From assembly GCF_017948485.1 (NCBI RefSeq), contig NZ_JAFFSX010000022.1, positions 141,617-205,616 of the forward strand: 64,000 bases of DNA. The letters run 5' to 3'. The notes beneath the pieces are model-generated. The model searched no databases, had not been told where the DNA came from, and worked only from the letters and a program-made list of their open reading frames with translations. This stretch comes from Streptomyces sp. GESEQ-35 (GTDB lineage: Bacteria > Actinomycetota > Actinomycetes > Streptomycetales > Streptomycetaceae). Positions within the stretch are counted from its first letter, which is position 1; each line of letters opens with the position of its first letter. The position numbers and the translations under genes are program-made. Shown one piece after another: positions 8,101 through 17,983 of this stretch.

Positions 8101-10353
8101 TCAGCTGACGTCCGACGGGTCCAGACGGTAGATCGACGACTCGGTGGACGTACTGCTGGTGTCCGACGCGGAGTCGGAGGCCGAGCTGTTGCTGTACTCG
8201 CTCTCCTTCACCGCCGTGCCGTTCTTCTGCACCCACTCCGTCACCTCGGTGGAGAGGGTGGAGCCGCCGCCCATGCCGCCACCGCCGCCCATCCCTGAGC
8301 CGCCGATCTGGATGTAGTGCAGCTTGCCGCTCTTCACCAGCTCCTTGAGCTTGGCGAGGGTCATCGCCTTGTCGGACCCCGACCAGCCCCACATCGAGAT
8401 CACGGGCTCGCCACTGCTGACGATGAGCTGGGCCGCGCTCTGCGAGCTGGAGACGGCGAGCAGCCACGTGGCGCCGTCCTGGTGCTTCTTGAGGTAGGAG
8501 ATGAGCTCGGTGCTGGCGCCGCCGCCCATGCCTCCACCGCCGCCCATGCCGCCACCGCGGCCGCCGCTCTGGGAGGTGCCGTTCGGAGGAGTGCCGCCCG
8601 CCTGGGCGTCGCCGCCGGGGAAGCCGCCGCCCTGCTGGGCGCCGTCCTGCTGCGTGCCGCCGGACGTACCGCCGCTGGGCGCCCCACTCGGCGCTCCGCT
8701 GGGTGTGCCTCCGCCCGGGAAGCCCCCGGCAGCCTGTCCGGACTGCCCGTTCTGGCCGCCCTGCTGCCCGCCGCCCGGCATGTCGCCGCCGCCGAAGCCG
8801 CCGCGACCACCGCCACCACCCCCGCCGGGGCCGCCGCCCATGCCGCCGCCCGTCGACGGACCGGCCGTCGGATTCGTACCGCCCATGCCGCCGCCCGAAC
8901 CGGACGGCACCGACCAGGCGTACGCCGCCGGGCCCGCGACCGCCGCGACGATCGCCGCGGTGAGGGACGCTGCCAGCAGCCGTGCGCGGTTGCCTGAGCG
9001 GAAGAGGAACAGGCCGACGATCGCCAGAGCCATCACGACCGCGACCGTCGGCCACAGCCAGGTGTTCCAGTCGGAGGCACGGCGCAGCAGTACGACGGCC
9101 CAGATGCCGGTGACCGCCAGGCCGGCCGGCAGCACCCACACCCACCGCTTGTCGGCGCGGAAGGCACGCAGCAGCATCACGCCGCCGCCTCCGCAGAGCG
9201 CCGCGATGCCGGGTGCGAGCGCGGTCGTGTAGTACGGGTGCATGGTGCCCTCGGCCATCGCGAAGGTCAGATAGTGCAGCGCGGTCCAGCCGCCCCACAT
9301 CACCAGCGCGGCGCGGGTCATGTCGGTGCGCGGGGCGCGGCCGCACAGCACCAGGCCGCCGATGCAGGCGATCGCGGCGAAGGGGATCAGCCAGGAGATC
9401 TGGCCGCCGAGGATGTCGTTGAAGAGACGGCCGAGTCCCGCCGTACCGGAGAAGCCGCCGCCTCCGCCACCGCCGCCTCCGCCGTTGCCCTCGCCGCCGA
9501 GGACCCGGCCGAGGCCGTTGTAGCCCATGATCAGGTCCCAGGCGGTGCCGTCCGTGGAGCCGCCGATGTAGGGCCTTTCGGACGCGGGCACCAGCGACAC
9601 CGCGGCCGCCCACCAGAAGCTGGAGATCGCCAGGACGACGGCCGCGAGGGCCAGGTTGACGATCCGCTTCACCAACTTCGGCCTGGCCGCGTAGAGGTAG
9701 ACCGCGAAGACGACGGGGAGGGCGATGTAGCCCTGGAGCATCTTGGTGTTGAAGGCGAGCCCGAAGCAGGCCGCGGAGCCGAGCAGCGGCAGCAGCTTGC
9801 CGTCCCGGGTGGCCCGGAGGGCGAGTGCGGCCCCGGCGGCCATGAGGAGCACGAGCAGTGTGTCGGGGTTGTTGTCCCGGTTGATGGCGACCGTGATCGG
9901 GGTGAGGGCCAGGACGAGGGCGGCGACGGTCGCCGCGGCGTGGCCCCAGACCCGCTTCACGGAGGAGTGCACGATCCAGATCGTGCCGAGGGCCGCCGCG
10001 ATCATCGGCGCCATCATCTGCCAGGTGCCGTAGCCGAAGATCCGGCACGACAGGCCCATGACCATCAGCGCGAACGGCGGCTTGTCGACGGTGAGGAAGT
10101 TGCCCGCGTCCAACGAGCCGAAGAACCACGCCTTCCAGCTCTGCGTACCGCTGAGCACGGCCGCGCTGTAGAAGCTGTTGAGGTTGGACGACGACAGGTT
10201 CCAGGAGTACAGCACGCCCGCCAGGATCATGATCGCGACGAGCGCGGGCAGTGACCAGCGGGGTGCCGTGTCCGGGGGCGCCGCGGGAGGTGTCGGCGGC
10301 GGCTCTTCGGGGGTCACGGTCGTGTGGGGGAGTGGATCAGTGGCAGACGTCAC
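8101..10353 (-). CDS. GT39/ArnT-like membrane glycosyltransferase with Gly-rich insertions
   Basis: A 750-residue polytopic membrane protein. After a Pro-rich cytoplasmic tail come about a dozen membrane segments. The first extracytoplasmic loop holds the acidic signature LNSFYSAAVLSG and later GNFLTVDKPPFALMVMGL, typical of GT39/PMT-type enzymes that use polyprenyl-phosphate sugars. A second Gly-rich stretch (residues ~490-620, GGGMGGGPGGGGGGGRGGFG-like runs) separates the membrane part from a C-terminal soluble domain (STELISYLKKHQDGATWLLA). The start is GTG at 10353. Its role is probably glycosylation of a surface polymer or protein. Acceptor and donor cannot be read from the sequence. Confidence 0.82.
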   Translation of the reverse strand: MTSATDPLPHTTVTPEEPPPTPPAAPPDTAPRWSLPALVAIMILAGVLYSWNLSSSNLNSFYSAAVLSGTQSWKAWFFGSLDAGNFLTVDKPPFALMVMGLSCRIFGYGTWQMMAPMIAAALGTIWIVHSSVKRVWGHAAATVAALVLALTPITVAINRDNNPDTLLVLLMAAGAALALRATRDGKLLPLLGSAACFGLAFNTKMLQGYIALPVVFAVYLYAARPKLVKRIVNLALAAVVLAISSFWWAAAVSLVPASERPYIGGSTDGTAWDLIMGYNGLGRVLGGEGNGGGGGGGGGGFSGTAGLGRLFNDILGGQISWLIPFAAIACIGGLVLCGRAPRTDMTRAALVMWGGWTALHYLTFAMAEGTMHPYYTTALAPGIAALCGGGGVMLLRAFRADKRWVWVLPAGLAVTGIWAVVLLRRASDWNTWLWPTVAVVMALAIVGLFLFRSGNRARLLAASLTAAIVAAVAGPAAYAWSVPSGSGGGMGGTNPTAGPSTGGGMGGGPGGGGGGGRGGFGGGDMPGGGQQGGQNGQSGQAAGGFPGGGTPSGAPSGAPSGGTSGGTQQDGAQQGGGFPGGDAQAGGTPPNGTSQSGGRGGGMGGGGGMGGGASTELISYLKKHQDGATWLLAVSSSQSAAQLIVSSGEPVISMWGWSGSDKAMTLAKLKELVKSGKLHYIQIGGSGMGGGGGMGGGSTLSTEVTEWVQKNGTAVKESEYSNSSASDSASDTSSTSTESSIYRLDPSDVS

Positions 10354-10451
10354 GAGCGGCAGCCTGCATGGAGGGGGTGGGTGCGCGCTGTGCCGTACCT
10401 GGCCCCGGGCTGTGAATCGCCCAAGGGCCAGGTCATGGTTGGTTCAGCGTT

Positions 10452-10490
10452 CCTTCAATCAGTGCTTCTTCAATCAGTGCTTCTTCAACC
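10452..10490. repeat. 15-bp direct repeat spanning the EamA stop codon
   Basis: The unit TTCTTCAATCAGTGC (plus strand) occurs twice in a row, with partial units on both sides. It contains the stop codon and last codons of the EamA gene, so translation past the first stop would meet a second stop in the copy. Confidence 0.85.
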
Positions 10491-11409
10491 GGTCGGTGTC
10501 ACCGCTGATGAACACCAGCCCCAGCGCGAGCACGGCCAGCCCGCACCAGGAGGCCGCCGGCAGGCGTTCACCGAGGACGGCGACGCCCAGGACCGCGGCG
10601 ACGGCGGGCTCGGCGAGGGTCAGTGACGTGGCCGTCGACGCGGGCGTGTGGCGTAGCCCGTACCCGTAGAGCCGGTAGGCCAGGGCGACGGTGAACAGCG
10701 CGAGGTAGCCGGCCACCGCCGCGCCACGCGTCGCGGTCAGCCACTGCATGTCCAGGAACAGCACGAGCGGCAGGACGAGCAGCCCGGCCCCGCCGAACAG
10801 CACGCCCATCACCGCGTCGGACGGGTGTCCGTCGGTGATGAGCCTGCCGCCGATCAACGAGTAGATGGCGTACGACAGTCCGGCTCCGGCGGCGAGCCCG
10901 ACGCCCGTCAGATCCATCGGCGTTGCGTGTCCGGTGAGTTCGGGACCGAGCACCAGCAGGGTGCAGCCCAGTACGGCGGCCGCGGTGGCGGTGGTCCAGC
11001 GTGCCGTGGGCCGGGCCTGTCCGGTGATCCAGGCCAGCAGTCCGGCGAAGACCGGTGCGCTGCCGAGCGCGATCACCGTGGTCACCGCCACGCCGGTCCG
11101 GGCCACCGCCGGATAGAAGGTGACCGGATACCCGGCCACCGCCAGTGCGCCCAGCACCAGCAGCCACCGTTCGCGGCGGGTGCAGCCTGCGGGCAGTGAG
11201 CGGGCGCCGCGTGAGGTGAGGAACAGCAGGAGGCCGCCGAGGGTGAGACCGGCGCAGCCGATGGCCGCCGCCGGGGCGCCGGCCGGGGCCAGGGAACTGG
11301 CGGTTCCGGTCGTGCCCCACAGCACGGCGGAGATGAGGATGGGCGCGGGGCCGCTGAGGAGACGCGCGTCCGGGCGCGCGGAAATCAAGGAAGTGGTGCG
11401 GTTCGGCAC
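10474..11409 (-). CDS. EamA/DMT family permease
   Basis: A 311-residue protein with about ten hydrophobic segments in two EamA repeats (LISAVLWGTTGTASSLAP in the first, ALAYRLYGYGLRHTPASTAT in the second). These carriers move small metabolites across the cytoplasmic membrane, often outward. The GTG at 11409 is preceded by GGAAGACC. The gene diverges from the serine hydrolase gene at 11654. Its 3' end is odd: the segment coding LKKH and the stop is repeated just after the true stop as LKKH-like and LKER frames with a 15-bp period. Confidence 0.82.
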   Translation of the reverse strand: MPNRTTSLISARPDARLLSGPAPILISAVLWGTTGTASSLAPAGAPAAAIGCAGLTLGGLLLFLTSRGARSLPAGCTRRERWLLVLGALAVAGYPVTFYPAVARTGVAVTTVIALGSAPVFAGLLAWITGQARPTARWTTATAAAVLGCTLLVLGPELTGHATPMDLTGVGLAAGAGLSYAIYSLIGGRLITDGHPSDAVMGVLFGGAGLLVLPLVLFLDMQWLTATRGAAVAGYLALFTVALAYRLYGYGLRHTPASTATSLTLAEPAVAAVLGVAVLGERLPAASWCGLAVLALGLVFISGDTDRLKKH

Positions 11410-11653
11410 AGTCGTGGTCTTCCGTCGTCGAATGCGTCTGCGTCTGGGACCGGGTCCGAAACGGGCGCACGACGACGGCCCCTCACCGCCCGGTACGGGT
11501 CGGTCGGGGGCCGGGGGATCCGAGGATCAAACCCTCAGCGTCTGCGCCCGGTCAGGCGCAGGGAGGGGGAGTGACGGCGTGCCAGTAAATGTTCACGTGG
11601 GGATCCTACCTGGCCGTACAACCTTTCCCTCGAACTCATGAGTCAACAGGGGC

Positions 11654-12514
11654 ATGACTCACCGGACATTCGGACGTGCGAGAGCGCTGTCGCTGGCTCT
11701 CGGCGCGGGAATCCTCATACCGTGCGTGGTCGCCGTCTCGCCCGCCGCCGCGGCGACCGCACCCGCCGTCAGCTGTACGTCGGCGAAGGCGGGCCTTGCC
11801 GTCAAGCTCCAGAAGGACATCACCGCGGCCGTGACGAACCGCACGGGGACGGTCGCCGTCGGCCTCTACGACCGCAGCACCAAGACGAGGTGCACGCTTC
11901 GCCCCTCCACCGCCTACGACTCCGCCAGCGTCGTCAAGGTCACCGTGCTCGCCACGCTGCTGTGGGACGCGAAGAAGCACAACCGCTATCTCACCGACCG
12001 CGAGGCCACGCTCGCCAAGGCCATGATCACCAAGTCGGACAACGCGGCGACCAGCACCCTCTGGAGCCAGCTCGGCCTGACGAAGATCAAGGGCTTCCTC
12101 ACCGCGGCCAAGATGACGCAGACCAAGCCGGGCACGGGCGGCTACTGGGGACTCACCCAGATCACCGTCACCGACGAGCAGAAGCTGCTCCAGCTCGTCA
12201 CCGCCAAGAACACGGTCCTGAGCGACAACGCGCGTGCGTACATGGTCAAGTTGATGAGCCAGGTCATCGCGTCCCAGCGCTGGGGCACTCCGTACGGTGT
12301 CCCCTCCGGCGTCTCCGTGCACGTCAAGAACGGCTGGCTTCAGCGGGCCACGCACGGCTGGCGGGTGCACAGCGTCGGTACGTTCAAGGGCGGCGGTCAC
12401 GACTACATGGTCACGGTGCTCACCCACGGCAACAGCACCATGAACTACGGCATCACGACCATTCAGGGCGTCGCCAAGGTCATCCACCGGGATCTGGCCG
12501 CGTCCGGCAGTTGA
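11654..12514 (+). CDS. secreted serine hydrolase, class A beta-lactamase-like
   Basis: A 286-residue exported protein with a signal peptide (RALSLALGAGILIPCVVAVSPAAAA). The penicillin-interacting fold motifs are present: SVVK (Ser-x-x-Lys, about residue 92), SDN (about residue 126) and KNG in place of KTG (about residue 225). It lacks a clear class A Glu166-type omega motif, so it may be a cell-wall hydrolase or carboxypeptidase-like protein and not a true antibiotic-degrading enzyme. The ATG at 11654 follows CAGGGGC; an in-frame ATG does not exist upstream. It is followed by another secreted protein gene after 48 bp. Confidence 0.78.
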   Translation: MTHRTFGRARALSLALGAGILIPCVVAVSPAAAATAPAVSCTSAKAGLAVKLQKDITAAVTNRTGTVAVGLYDRSTKTRCTLRPSTAYDSASVVKVTVLATLLWDAKKHNRYLTDREATLAKAMITKSDNAATSTLWSQLGLTKIKGFLTAAKMTQTKPGTGGYWGLTQITVTDEQKLLQLVTAKNTVLSDNARAYMVKLMSQVIASQRWGTPYGVPSGVSVHVKNGWLQRATHGWRVHSVGTFKGGGHDYMVTVLTHGNSTMNYGITTIQGVAKVIHRDLAASGS

Positions 12515-12562
12515 CGCCTGCCCGTCTCCCGTCCGTCACCGACCCGCCCTACGGTGACGCCC

Positions 12563-13600
12563 ATGCGCCTGAGAAACGTACGAACCGTGCTCGCGACCGC
12601 CACCGCCGGCCTGGCGGCGGCCACCTGCCTCACCGCCGCAGGGCCCGCCGGCGCGGGCACCAACATCCAGACCGGCCACGCCTGTTCGCCCTCCGTCGCC
12701 ATCCAGGGCTTCTCCGACGCCCTGGACAAGACGACGTACCAGGGCACTTACGTCGGCAACTTCTCCGCGCTCGCCGTGGACCGGAACGGCGACCTCGCCG
12801 CGGTGTCGGACCGCTCGTCGCTGTTCACGCTGGACGGTGAGACCCTCCAGCCGAAGTCAGTCGTCCAGCTCGCCGACGAGAGCGGCGCCGCGCTGGACTC
12901 CGAGGGCCTGGTCGCAGACCGGGACGGCACCCGCCTGATCAGCTCCGAGACCGAGCCGTCCGTACGCCGCTACTCGCGCGACGGCAAGATCCTCGACCGT
13001 CTGCCCGTGCCCGGCTCCCTCCAGGTCGCTCCGGCCGGCCGGGGCGTCTCCAACGGCACCTTCGAGGGCCTGACCCTGCTGCCCGGCGGGCGCACCCTGC
13101 TCGCGTCGATGGAGTACGCGCTCTCCGGCGACTCCACGGGCACCGTCCGCTGGCAGACCTGGCAGCGGCACCACGGCACCTTCGAGCTCGGCGCCCAGTA
13201 CGCCTACCAGGCCGACACCGGCCTTGGCGTCCCCGAGGTCACCGCGCTGCCCGACGGCCGCATCCTCGTCCTGGAGCGCGGTTTCACCGCCGGCGTCGGC
13301 AACACGGTCCGCCTCTATCTCGCCGACCCGCGCCGCGCGACCGACACCAGCGGCATCGACACCCTGACCGGCCAGAACGGCGTACGCCTGGTCAAGAAGA
13401 CCCTCCTCGCCGACATCGTGAACTGCCCGTCACTGGGCGCCACCGCCAAGCAGCCCCAGCCCAACCCCCTCCTCGACAACATCGAGGGCATGACCGTCAC
13501 GGGCTGGAGCAAGGGCCGCCTGAAGGTGCTGCTGGTGAGCGACGACAACCAGAATGCGGTGCAGACGACGCGGTTCTACGACCTCCGCGTACGTATCTGA
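12563..13600 (+). CDS. secreted esterase-like activity of phytase family protein
   Basis: A 345-residue exported protein (signal VRTVLATATAGLAAATCLTA, Ala-Gly-rich cleavage region). The body has the repetitive beta-propeller style of the PF13449 'esterase-like activity of phytase' family: YVGNFSALAVDRNGDLAAVSDRS, then NGTFEGLTLLPGGRTLLASME and a late DNIEGMTV. Members are secreted; their physiological substrate is poorly known. The start could also be the GTG at 12554, three codons upstream; neither has a convincing ribosome site. Confidence 0.8.
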   Translation: MRLRNVRTVLATATAGLAAATCLTAAGPAGAGTNIQTGHACSPSVAIQGFSDALDKTTYQGTYVGNFSALAVDRNGDLAAVSDRSSLFTLDGETLQPKSVVQLADESGAALDSEGLVADRDGTRLISSETEPSVRRYSRDGKILDRLPVPGSLQVAPAGRGVSNGTFEGLTLLPGGRTLLASMEYALSGDSTGTVRWQTWQRHHGTFELGAQYAYQADTGLGVPEVTALPDGRILVLERGFTAGVGNTVRLYLADPRRATDTSGIDTLTGQNGVRLVKKTLLADIVNCPSLGATAKQPQPNPLLDNIEGMTVTGWSKGRLKVLLVSDDNQNAVQTTRFYDLRVRI

Positions 13601-13690
13601 TCCTTTACGGCGATCATTGCGGAGGGATGAAATCCGCTTGCCGCAGCGTTGGTGCCTTCCGTAGATCCAACAGAACGGGGAGGCACCGAC

Positions 13691-16600
13691 GTGGCAGCGC
13701 GGCAGGGATGGGCGCGGAGACTGTGGGCGTACGCCTGGCGCCACCCCCAGGACGTCGTCCTGGCGCTCGGGTCCTCCCTCGTCGGCATGGCCGTCATGGC
13801 GCTGGTCCCGCTGATCACCAAGGTGATCATCGATGATGTGGTCGGCGACAACAGCCGGTCCATGGCGACGTGGGCGGGCGCCCTGGTGGGCGCGGCCGTC
13901 ATCGTCTACGTCCTCACCTTCATCCGCCGCTACTACGGCGGCCGTCTCGCCCTCGACGTCCAGCACGACCTGCGGACCGAGATGTACGGGACGATCACCC
14001 GGCTCGACGGCCGCCGGCAGGACGAGCTGTCCACCGGCCAGGTCGTCGGCCGGGCGACCAGCGACCTCCAGCTCATCCAGGGCCTGCTCTTCATGCTCCC
14101 GATGACCATCGGGAACTTCATGCTCTTCCTGATCTCCCTGGTCGTGATGGCGTGGCTGTCGCTGCCGCTCACGCTGGTCGCCGTCGCGGTCGCGCCCGCG
14201 ATCTGGTTCATCGCCAAGCGCAGCCGCGCCAGGCTGCACCCCGCCACCTGGTACGCCCAGGCCCAGGCCGCCGCCGTCGCGGGCGTCGTCGACGGCGCCG
14301 TCAGCGGCGTACGCGTGGTGAAGGGCTTCGGGCAGGAGGAGCAGGAGACCGGGAAGCTCAGGGAGGTCGGCCGGAAGCTGTTCGCGGGGCGGCTGCGCAC
14401 GGTCCGGTTCAACTCCAAGTACACCCCGGCCCTCCAGGCCGTCCCCGCCCTCGGCCAGGTCGCGATGCTGGCGTTCGGCGGCTGGCTCGCCGTGCGCGGC
14501 CACATCACGCTGGGCACGTTCGTCGCCTTCTCCGCCTACCTCGCCCAGCTCGTCGGCCCGGTCCGCATGCTCGCCGTGGTCCTCACGGTCGGCCAGCAGG
14601 CCCGCGCCGGCACCGAACGCGTCCTGGAGCTGATCGACACCGAGCCGACGATCGAGGAGGGCCACAAGACCCTTCCCGCGGACGCGCCCGCCACCGTCGA
14701 GTTCGACGACGTCTCCTTCGGTTACGAGGACGACCGCCCCGTCCTCGACGGGCTGACCTTCGAGATCCGCCCCGGCGAGACCCTCGCCGTCGTCGGCTCC
14801 TCCGGCTCCGGCAAGTCCACGGTCTCGCTCCTCCTCCCGCGCTTCTACGACGTCACCCACGGCGCCGTCCTCATCGGCGGCCACGACGTCCGCGAGCTGA
14901 CCCTCGACTCGCTGAGGGCCGCGATCGGGCTCGTCCCCGAGGACTCCTTCCTCTTCTCGGACACGGTCCGCAGCAACATCGCGTACGGCCGTCCCGACGC
15001 GACGGACGACGAGATCGAGACGGCTGCCCGCGCGGCCCAGGCTGACCGTTTCATCAGGGAACTGCCCGACGGCTACGACACCACGGTCGGCGAGCACGGC
15101 CTCACCCTCTCCGGCGGCCAGCGCCAGCGCGTCGCGCTCGCCCGCGCGATCCTCACCGACCCGCGGCTGCTCGTCCTCGACGACGCGACCTCCGCGGTGG
15201 ACGCCCGCGTAGAGCACGAGATCCACGAGGCGCTGAAGCACGTCATGGAGGGCCGGACGACCCTCCTCATCGCCCACCGCCGCTCCACCCTCAACCTCGC
15301 CGACCGCATCGCCGTCCTCGACGGCGGCCGGCTCGCCGACATCGGCACCCACGAGGAACTCCAGGAACGCTCGCCGCTGTACCGCCGTCTGCTCACCGAC
15401 CCGGACGAGCTCGGCGGCGTCTCGCCCGGCCACGCCCGGCCCGCCTGCCCACGGGAGGACACGTCCGTACGGGACGAGCTGGACGCCGAGTTCGACGCCG
15501 AGCGGGGCATCACGCCCCGGCTGTGGGCGGGGGAGCGGACGCCGCGCGACATCGCGATGGAGGGCACCCCGGCCACCCCCGAACTCCTCGCCCAGGTGGA
15601 CGCACTGCCCCCGGCGACCGACACCCCGGAGATCGACGAGGCACGGGCCGTGAAACCCGAGGAGAGCTACGGCCTGCGCAGGCTGCTGCGCGGCTTCGGT
15701 CTGCCCCTCCTCATCAGCCTCGGCCTCGTCGCCGTGGACGCCGGGATGGGGCTGCTCCTGCCCGTCCTGATCCGGCACGGCATCGACAGCGGTGTCTCGG
15801 AACTCGCCCTCGGCGCGGTCTGGGCGGCCTCGCTCCTCGGGCTGCTCGCCGTGCTCGTCCAGTGGACGGCGCAGATCGGCGAGACCCGGATGACCGGACG
15901 GACGGGGGAGCGGGTTCTGTACTCACTCCGTCTGAAGATCTTCGCCCAGCTCCAGCGGCTCGGACTCGACTACTACGAGCGGGAGCTGACCGGCCGGATC
16001 ATGACGAGGATGACGACGGACGTCGACGCGCTGTCGACCTTCCTCCAGACCGGCCTGGTCACGGCGTTCGTCTCGGTCGTCACCTTCTTCGGCATCATGG
16101 TCGCCCTGCTGGTGATCGACATCCAGCTCGCACTGGTCGTCTTCGCGACCCTCCCGCCCCTCATCATCGCCACGGTCTTCTTCCGCCGCGCGAGCGTGAA
16201 GGCGTACGAACTGGCCCGTGAACGTGTCTCGGTGGTCAACGCCGACCTCCAGGAGTCGGTGTCCGGGCTGCGGATCGTGCAGGCCTTCCGGCGCGAGCGG
16301 GACGGCGGGCAGCGGTTCGCGGAGCGGAGTGACAGCTACCGGCAGGCCCGGACAAGGGGCCAGTGGCTGATCTCGATCTACTTCCCGTTCGTGCAGCTGC
16401 TGTCGTCGGTCGCCGCGGCGGCCGTACTGATCGCGGGCGCGGGAAGGATCGACGACGCGACGCTCACCACCGGCGCGCTGGTGGCGTACCTCCTGTACAT
16501 CGACCTGTTCTTCGCCCCCGTCCAGCAGCTCTCCCAGGTCTTCGACGGCTACCAGCAGGCGACCGTCTCGCTGGGCCGTATCCAGGAGCTGCTCCAGGAG

Positions 16601-17410
16601 CCGACGTCCACGAAGAGCGCCGACGAGCCGCTCGACGTCCTCTCGCTCCGTGGAGAGGTCGCCTTCGAGGACGTGCACTTCGCCTACGGCCATGACGAAG
16701 AGGCCCTCGGCGGCATCGAGTTGACCATCCCCGCCGGCCAGACCGTCGCCTTCGTCGGCGAGACCGGCGCCGGCAAGTCGACGCTCGTGAAGCTCGTCGC
16801 CCGCTTCTACGACCCGACGGGCGGCCGCGTCACCGTCGACGGCATGGACCTCCGCGCCCTCGACATCACCTCGTACCGGCACCGCCTGGGCGTCGTCCCG
16901 CAGGAGGCGTACCTCTTCCAGGGCACCGTCCGCGACGCCATCGCCTACGGCCGCCCGGACGCCACCGACGCCGAGGTGGAGGCGGCGGCCCGAGCGGTCG
17001 GCGCGCACGACATGATCGCCACGCTCGACGGCGGCTATCTGCACGAGGTCGCCGAGCGCGGCCGCAACCTCTCCGCGGGCCAGCGTCAGCTGATCGCCCT
17101 GGCCCGCGCCGAGCTGGTCGACCCGGACATCCTCCTCCTCGACGAGGCGACGGCCGCCCTGGACCTGGCCTCCGAAGCCCTGGTCAACCAGGCCACCGAC
17201 CGCCTCGCAGGCCGCCGTACGACACTCGTCGTCGCCCACCGCCTGACGACCGCGGCCCGCGCGGACCGGGTCGTGCTGATGGCACACGGCCGGGTCGCCG
17301 AGGACGGCACACACGAGGAACTCCTCGCGCGGGACGGGCAGTACGCCGCGCTGTGGCGGACGTTCCTCGGGCAGTCCGAGCCGGAGGAACCGGTCGGCGC
17401 GTCCCGCTGA
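13691..17410 (+). CDS. fused two-unit ABC exporter (TMD-NBD-TMD-NBD)
   Basis: A 1239-residue single-chain multidrug-type exporter made of two half-transporters. NBD1 has GSSGSGKST, LSGGQRQ and Walker B LLVLDDATSAVD, where the catalytic Glu is Asp. NBD2 has GETGAGKST, a variant signature LSAGQRQ and Walker B ILLLDEATAALD. Both H-loops are intact (LIAHRRS, VVAHRLT). One ATP site (NBD1 Walker motifs with NBD2 signature) is therefore degenerate, as in heterodimeric exporters. The start is GTG at 13691 because GGGGAGG lies 8 bases upstream; the frame is open to a TTG at 13649. A linker of ~110 acidic and Pro-rich residues joins the halves. Confidence 0.92.
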   Translation: MAARQGWARRLWAYAWRHPQDVVLALGSSLVGMAVMALVPLITKVIIDDVVGDNSRSMATWAGALVGAAVIVYVLTFIRRYYGGRLALDVQHDLRTEMYGTITRLDGRRQDELSTGQVVGRATSDLQLIQGLLFMLPMTIGNFMLFLISLVVMAWLSLPLTLVAVAVAPAIWFIAKRSRARLHPATWYAQAQAAAVAGVVDGAVSGVRVVKGFGQEEQETGKLREVGRKLFAGRLRTVRFNSKYTPALQAVPALGQVAMLAFGGWLAVRGHITLGTFVAFSAYLAQLVGPVRMLAVVLTVGQQARAGTERVLELIDTEPTIEEGHKTLPADAPATVEFDDVSFGYEDDRPVLDGLTFEIRPGETLAVVGSSGSGKSTVSLLLPRFYDVTHGAVLIGGHDVRELTLDSLRAAIGLVPEDSFLFSDTVRSNIAYGRPDATDDEIETAARAAQADRFIRELPDGYDTTVGEHGLTLSGGQRQRVALARAILTDPRLLVLDDATSAVDARVEHEIHEALKHVMEGRTTLLIAHRRSTLNLADRIAVLDGGRLADIGTHEELQERSPLYRRLLTDPDELGGVSPGHARPACPREDTSVRDELDAEFDAERGITPRLWAGERTPRDIAMEGTPATPELLAQVDALPPATDTPEIDEARAVKPEESYGLRRLLRGFGLPLLISLGLVAVDAGMGLLLPVLIRHGIDSGVSELALGAVWAASLLGLLAVLVQWTAQIGETRMTGRTGERVLYSLRLKIFAQLQRLGLDYYERELTGRIMTRMTTDVDALSTFLQTGLVTAFVSVVTFFGIMVALLVIDIQLALVVFATLPPLIIATVFFRRASVKAYELARERVSVVNADLQESVSGLRIVQAFRRERDGGQRFAERSDSYRQARTRGQWLISIYFPFVQLLSSVAAAAVLIAGAGRIDDATLTTGALVAYLLYIDLFFAPVQQLSQVFDGYQQATVSLGRIQELLQEPTSTKSADEPLDVLSLRGEVAFEDVHFAYGHDEEALGGIELTIPAGQTVAFVGETGAGKSTLVKLVARFYDPTGGRVTVDGMDLRALDITSYRHRLGVVPQEAYLFQGTVRDAIAYGRPDATDAEVEAAARAVGAHDMIATLDGGYLHEVAERGRNLSAGQRQLIALARAELVDPDILLLDEATAALDLASEALVNQATDRLAGRRTTLVVAHRLTTAARADRVVLMAHGRVAEDGTHEELLARDGQYAALWRTFLGQSEPEEPVGASR

Positions 17411-17487
17411 CGGTCGTGCAACCATCCGACATACGTCCTGCGTCCGTACACCCGTACGCTCATGGTCCGGGTACAGGAGGGGCGACA

Positions 17488-17874
17488 GTGGACAGTGGTG
17501 CGATACGTCGGGGGCTCGCGCTCGGCATGGCCGTGCTGACCGCGTCCGGACTGCTCGCGCTCGCGGTGCCCGCCGAGGCGCACGCGGCCGCCCCCTGCGC
17601 CGGCCGCAAGGTCAGGACACTCCCGTTCTCCACCGGCGCCGTGCAGGTCTTCAAGCAGGGGCGCCGTATCTGCGCCGTCACGCTCGCCAAGAACCCCGGC
17701 CCCAAACGGACGATGTCGGTGAGTGTGCAGGTGCGCGGCCACCGCCCGGTCGCCTACAAGGACAAGCGCACCCACCGCATCAGCACGCCGCTGGTCCACA
17801 TGGGCCACCGGAGCGTGCGCGTGAAGGGTGCTGTGGGCGGGGGATCGGTCAGCACCGGCTGGATCTCGTACTGA
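17488..17874 (+). CDS. small secreted protein of unknown function
   Basis: A 128-residue protein with a signal peptide (RRGLALGMAVLTASGLLALAV, cleavage near AHAAA). The mature ~95 residues are basic, with two cysteines (PCAGRKVRT and RRICAVTL) that could form a disulfide, and a beta-rich pattern. I do not recognise a family. The GTG at 17488 is preceded by AGGAGGGG with good spacing, which decides the start over the much longer open frame. It sits alone between the ABC exporter and the S37 peptidase, all on the plus strand. Confidence 0.7.
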   Translation: MDSGAIRRGLALGMAVLTASGLLALAVPAEAHAAAPCAGRKVRTLPFSTGAVQVFKQGRRICAVTLAKNPGPKRTMSVSVQVRGHRPVAYKDKRTHRISTPLVHMGHRSVRVKGAVGGGSVSTGWISY

Positions 17875-17983
17875 ACCACAGGTTTTCTACAGGGTTTTCC
17901 CCATCGACCTGTCATGTCCCCTGGTGCTCGGGTGACTTGCCGCGCTAGCTTCCGGCGCACATCTGTAATTACCGGGAGGGTGC

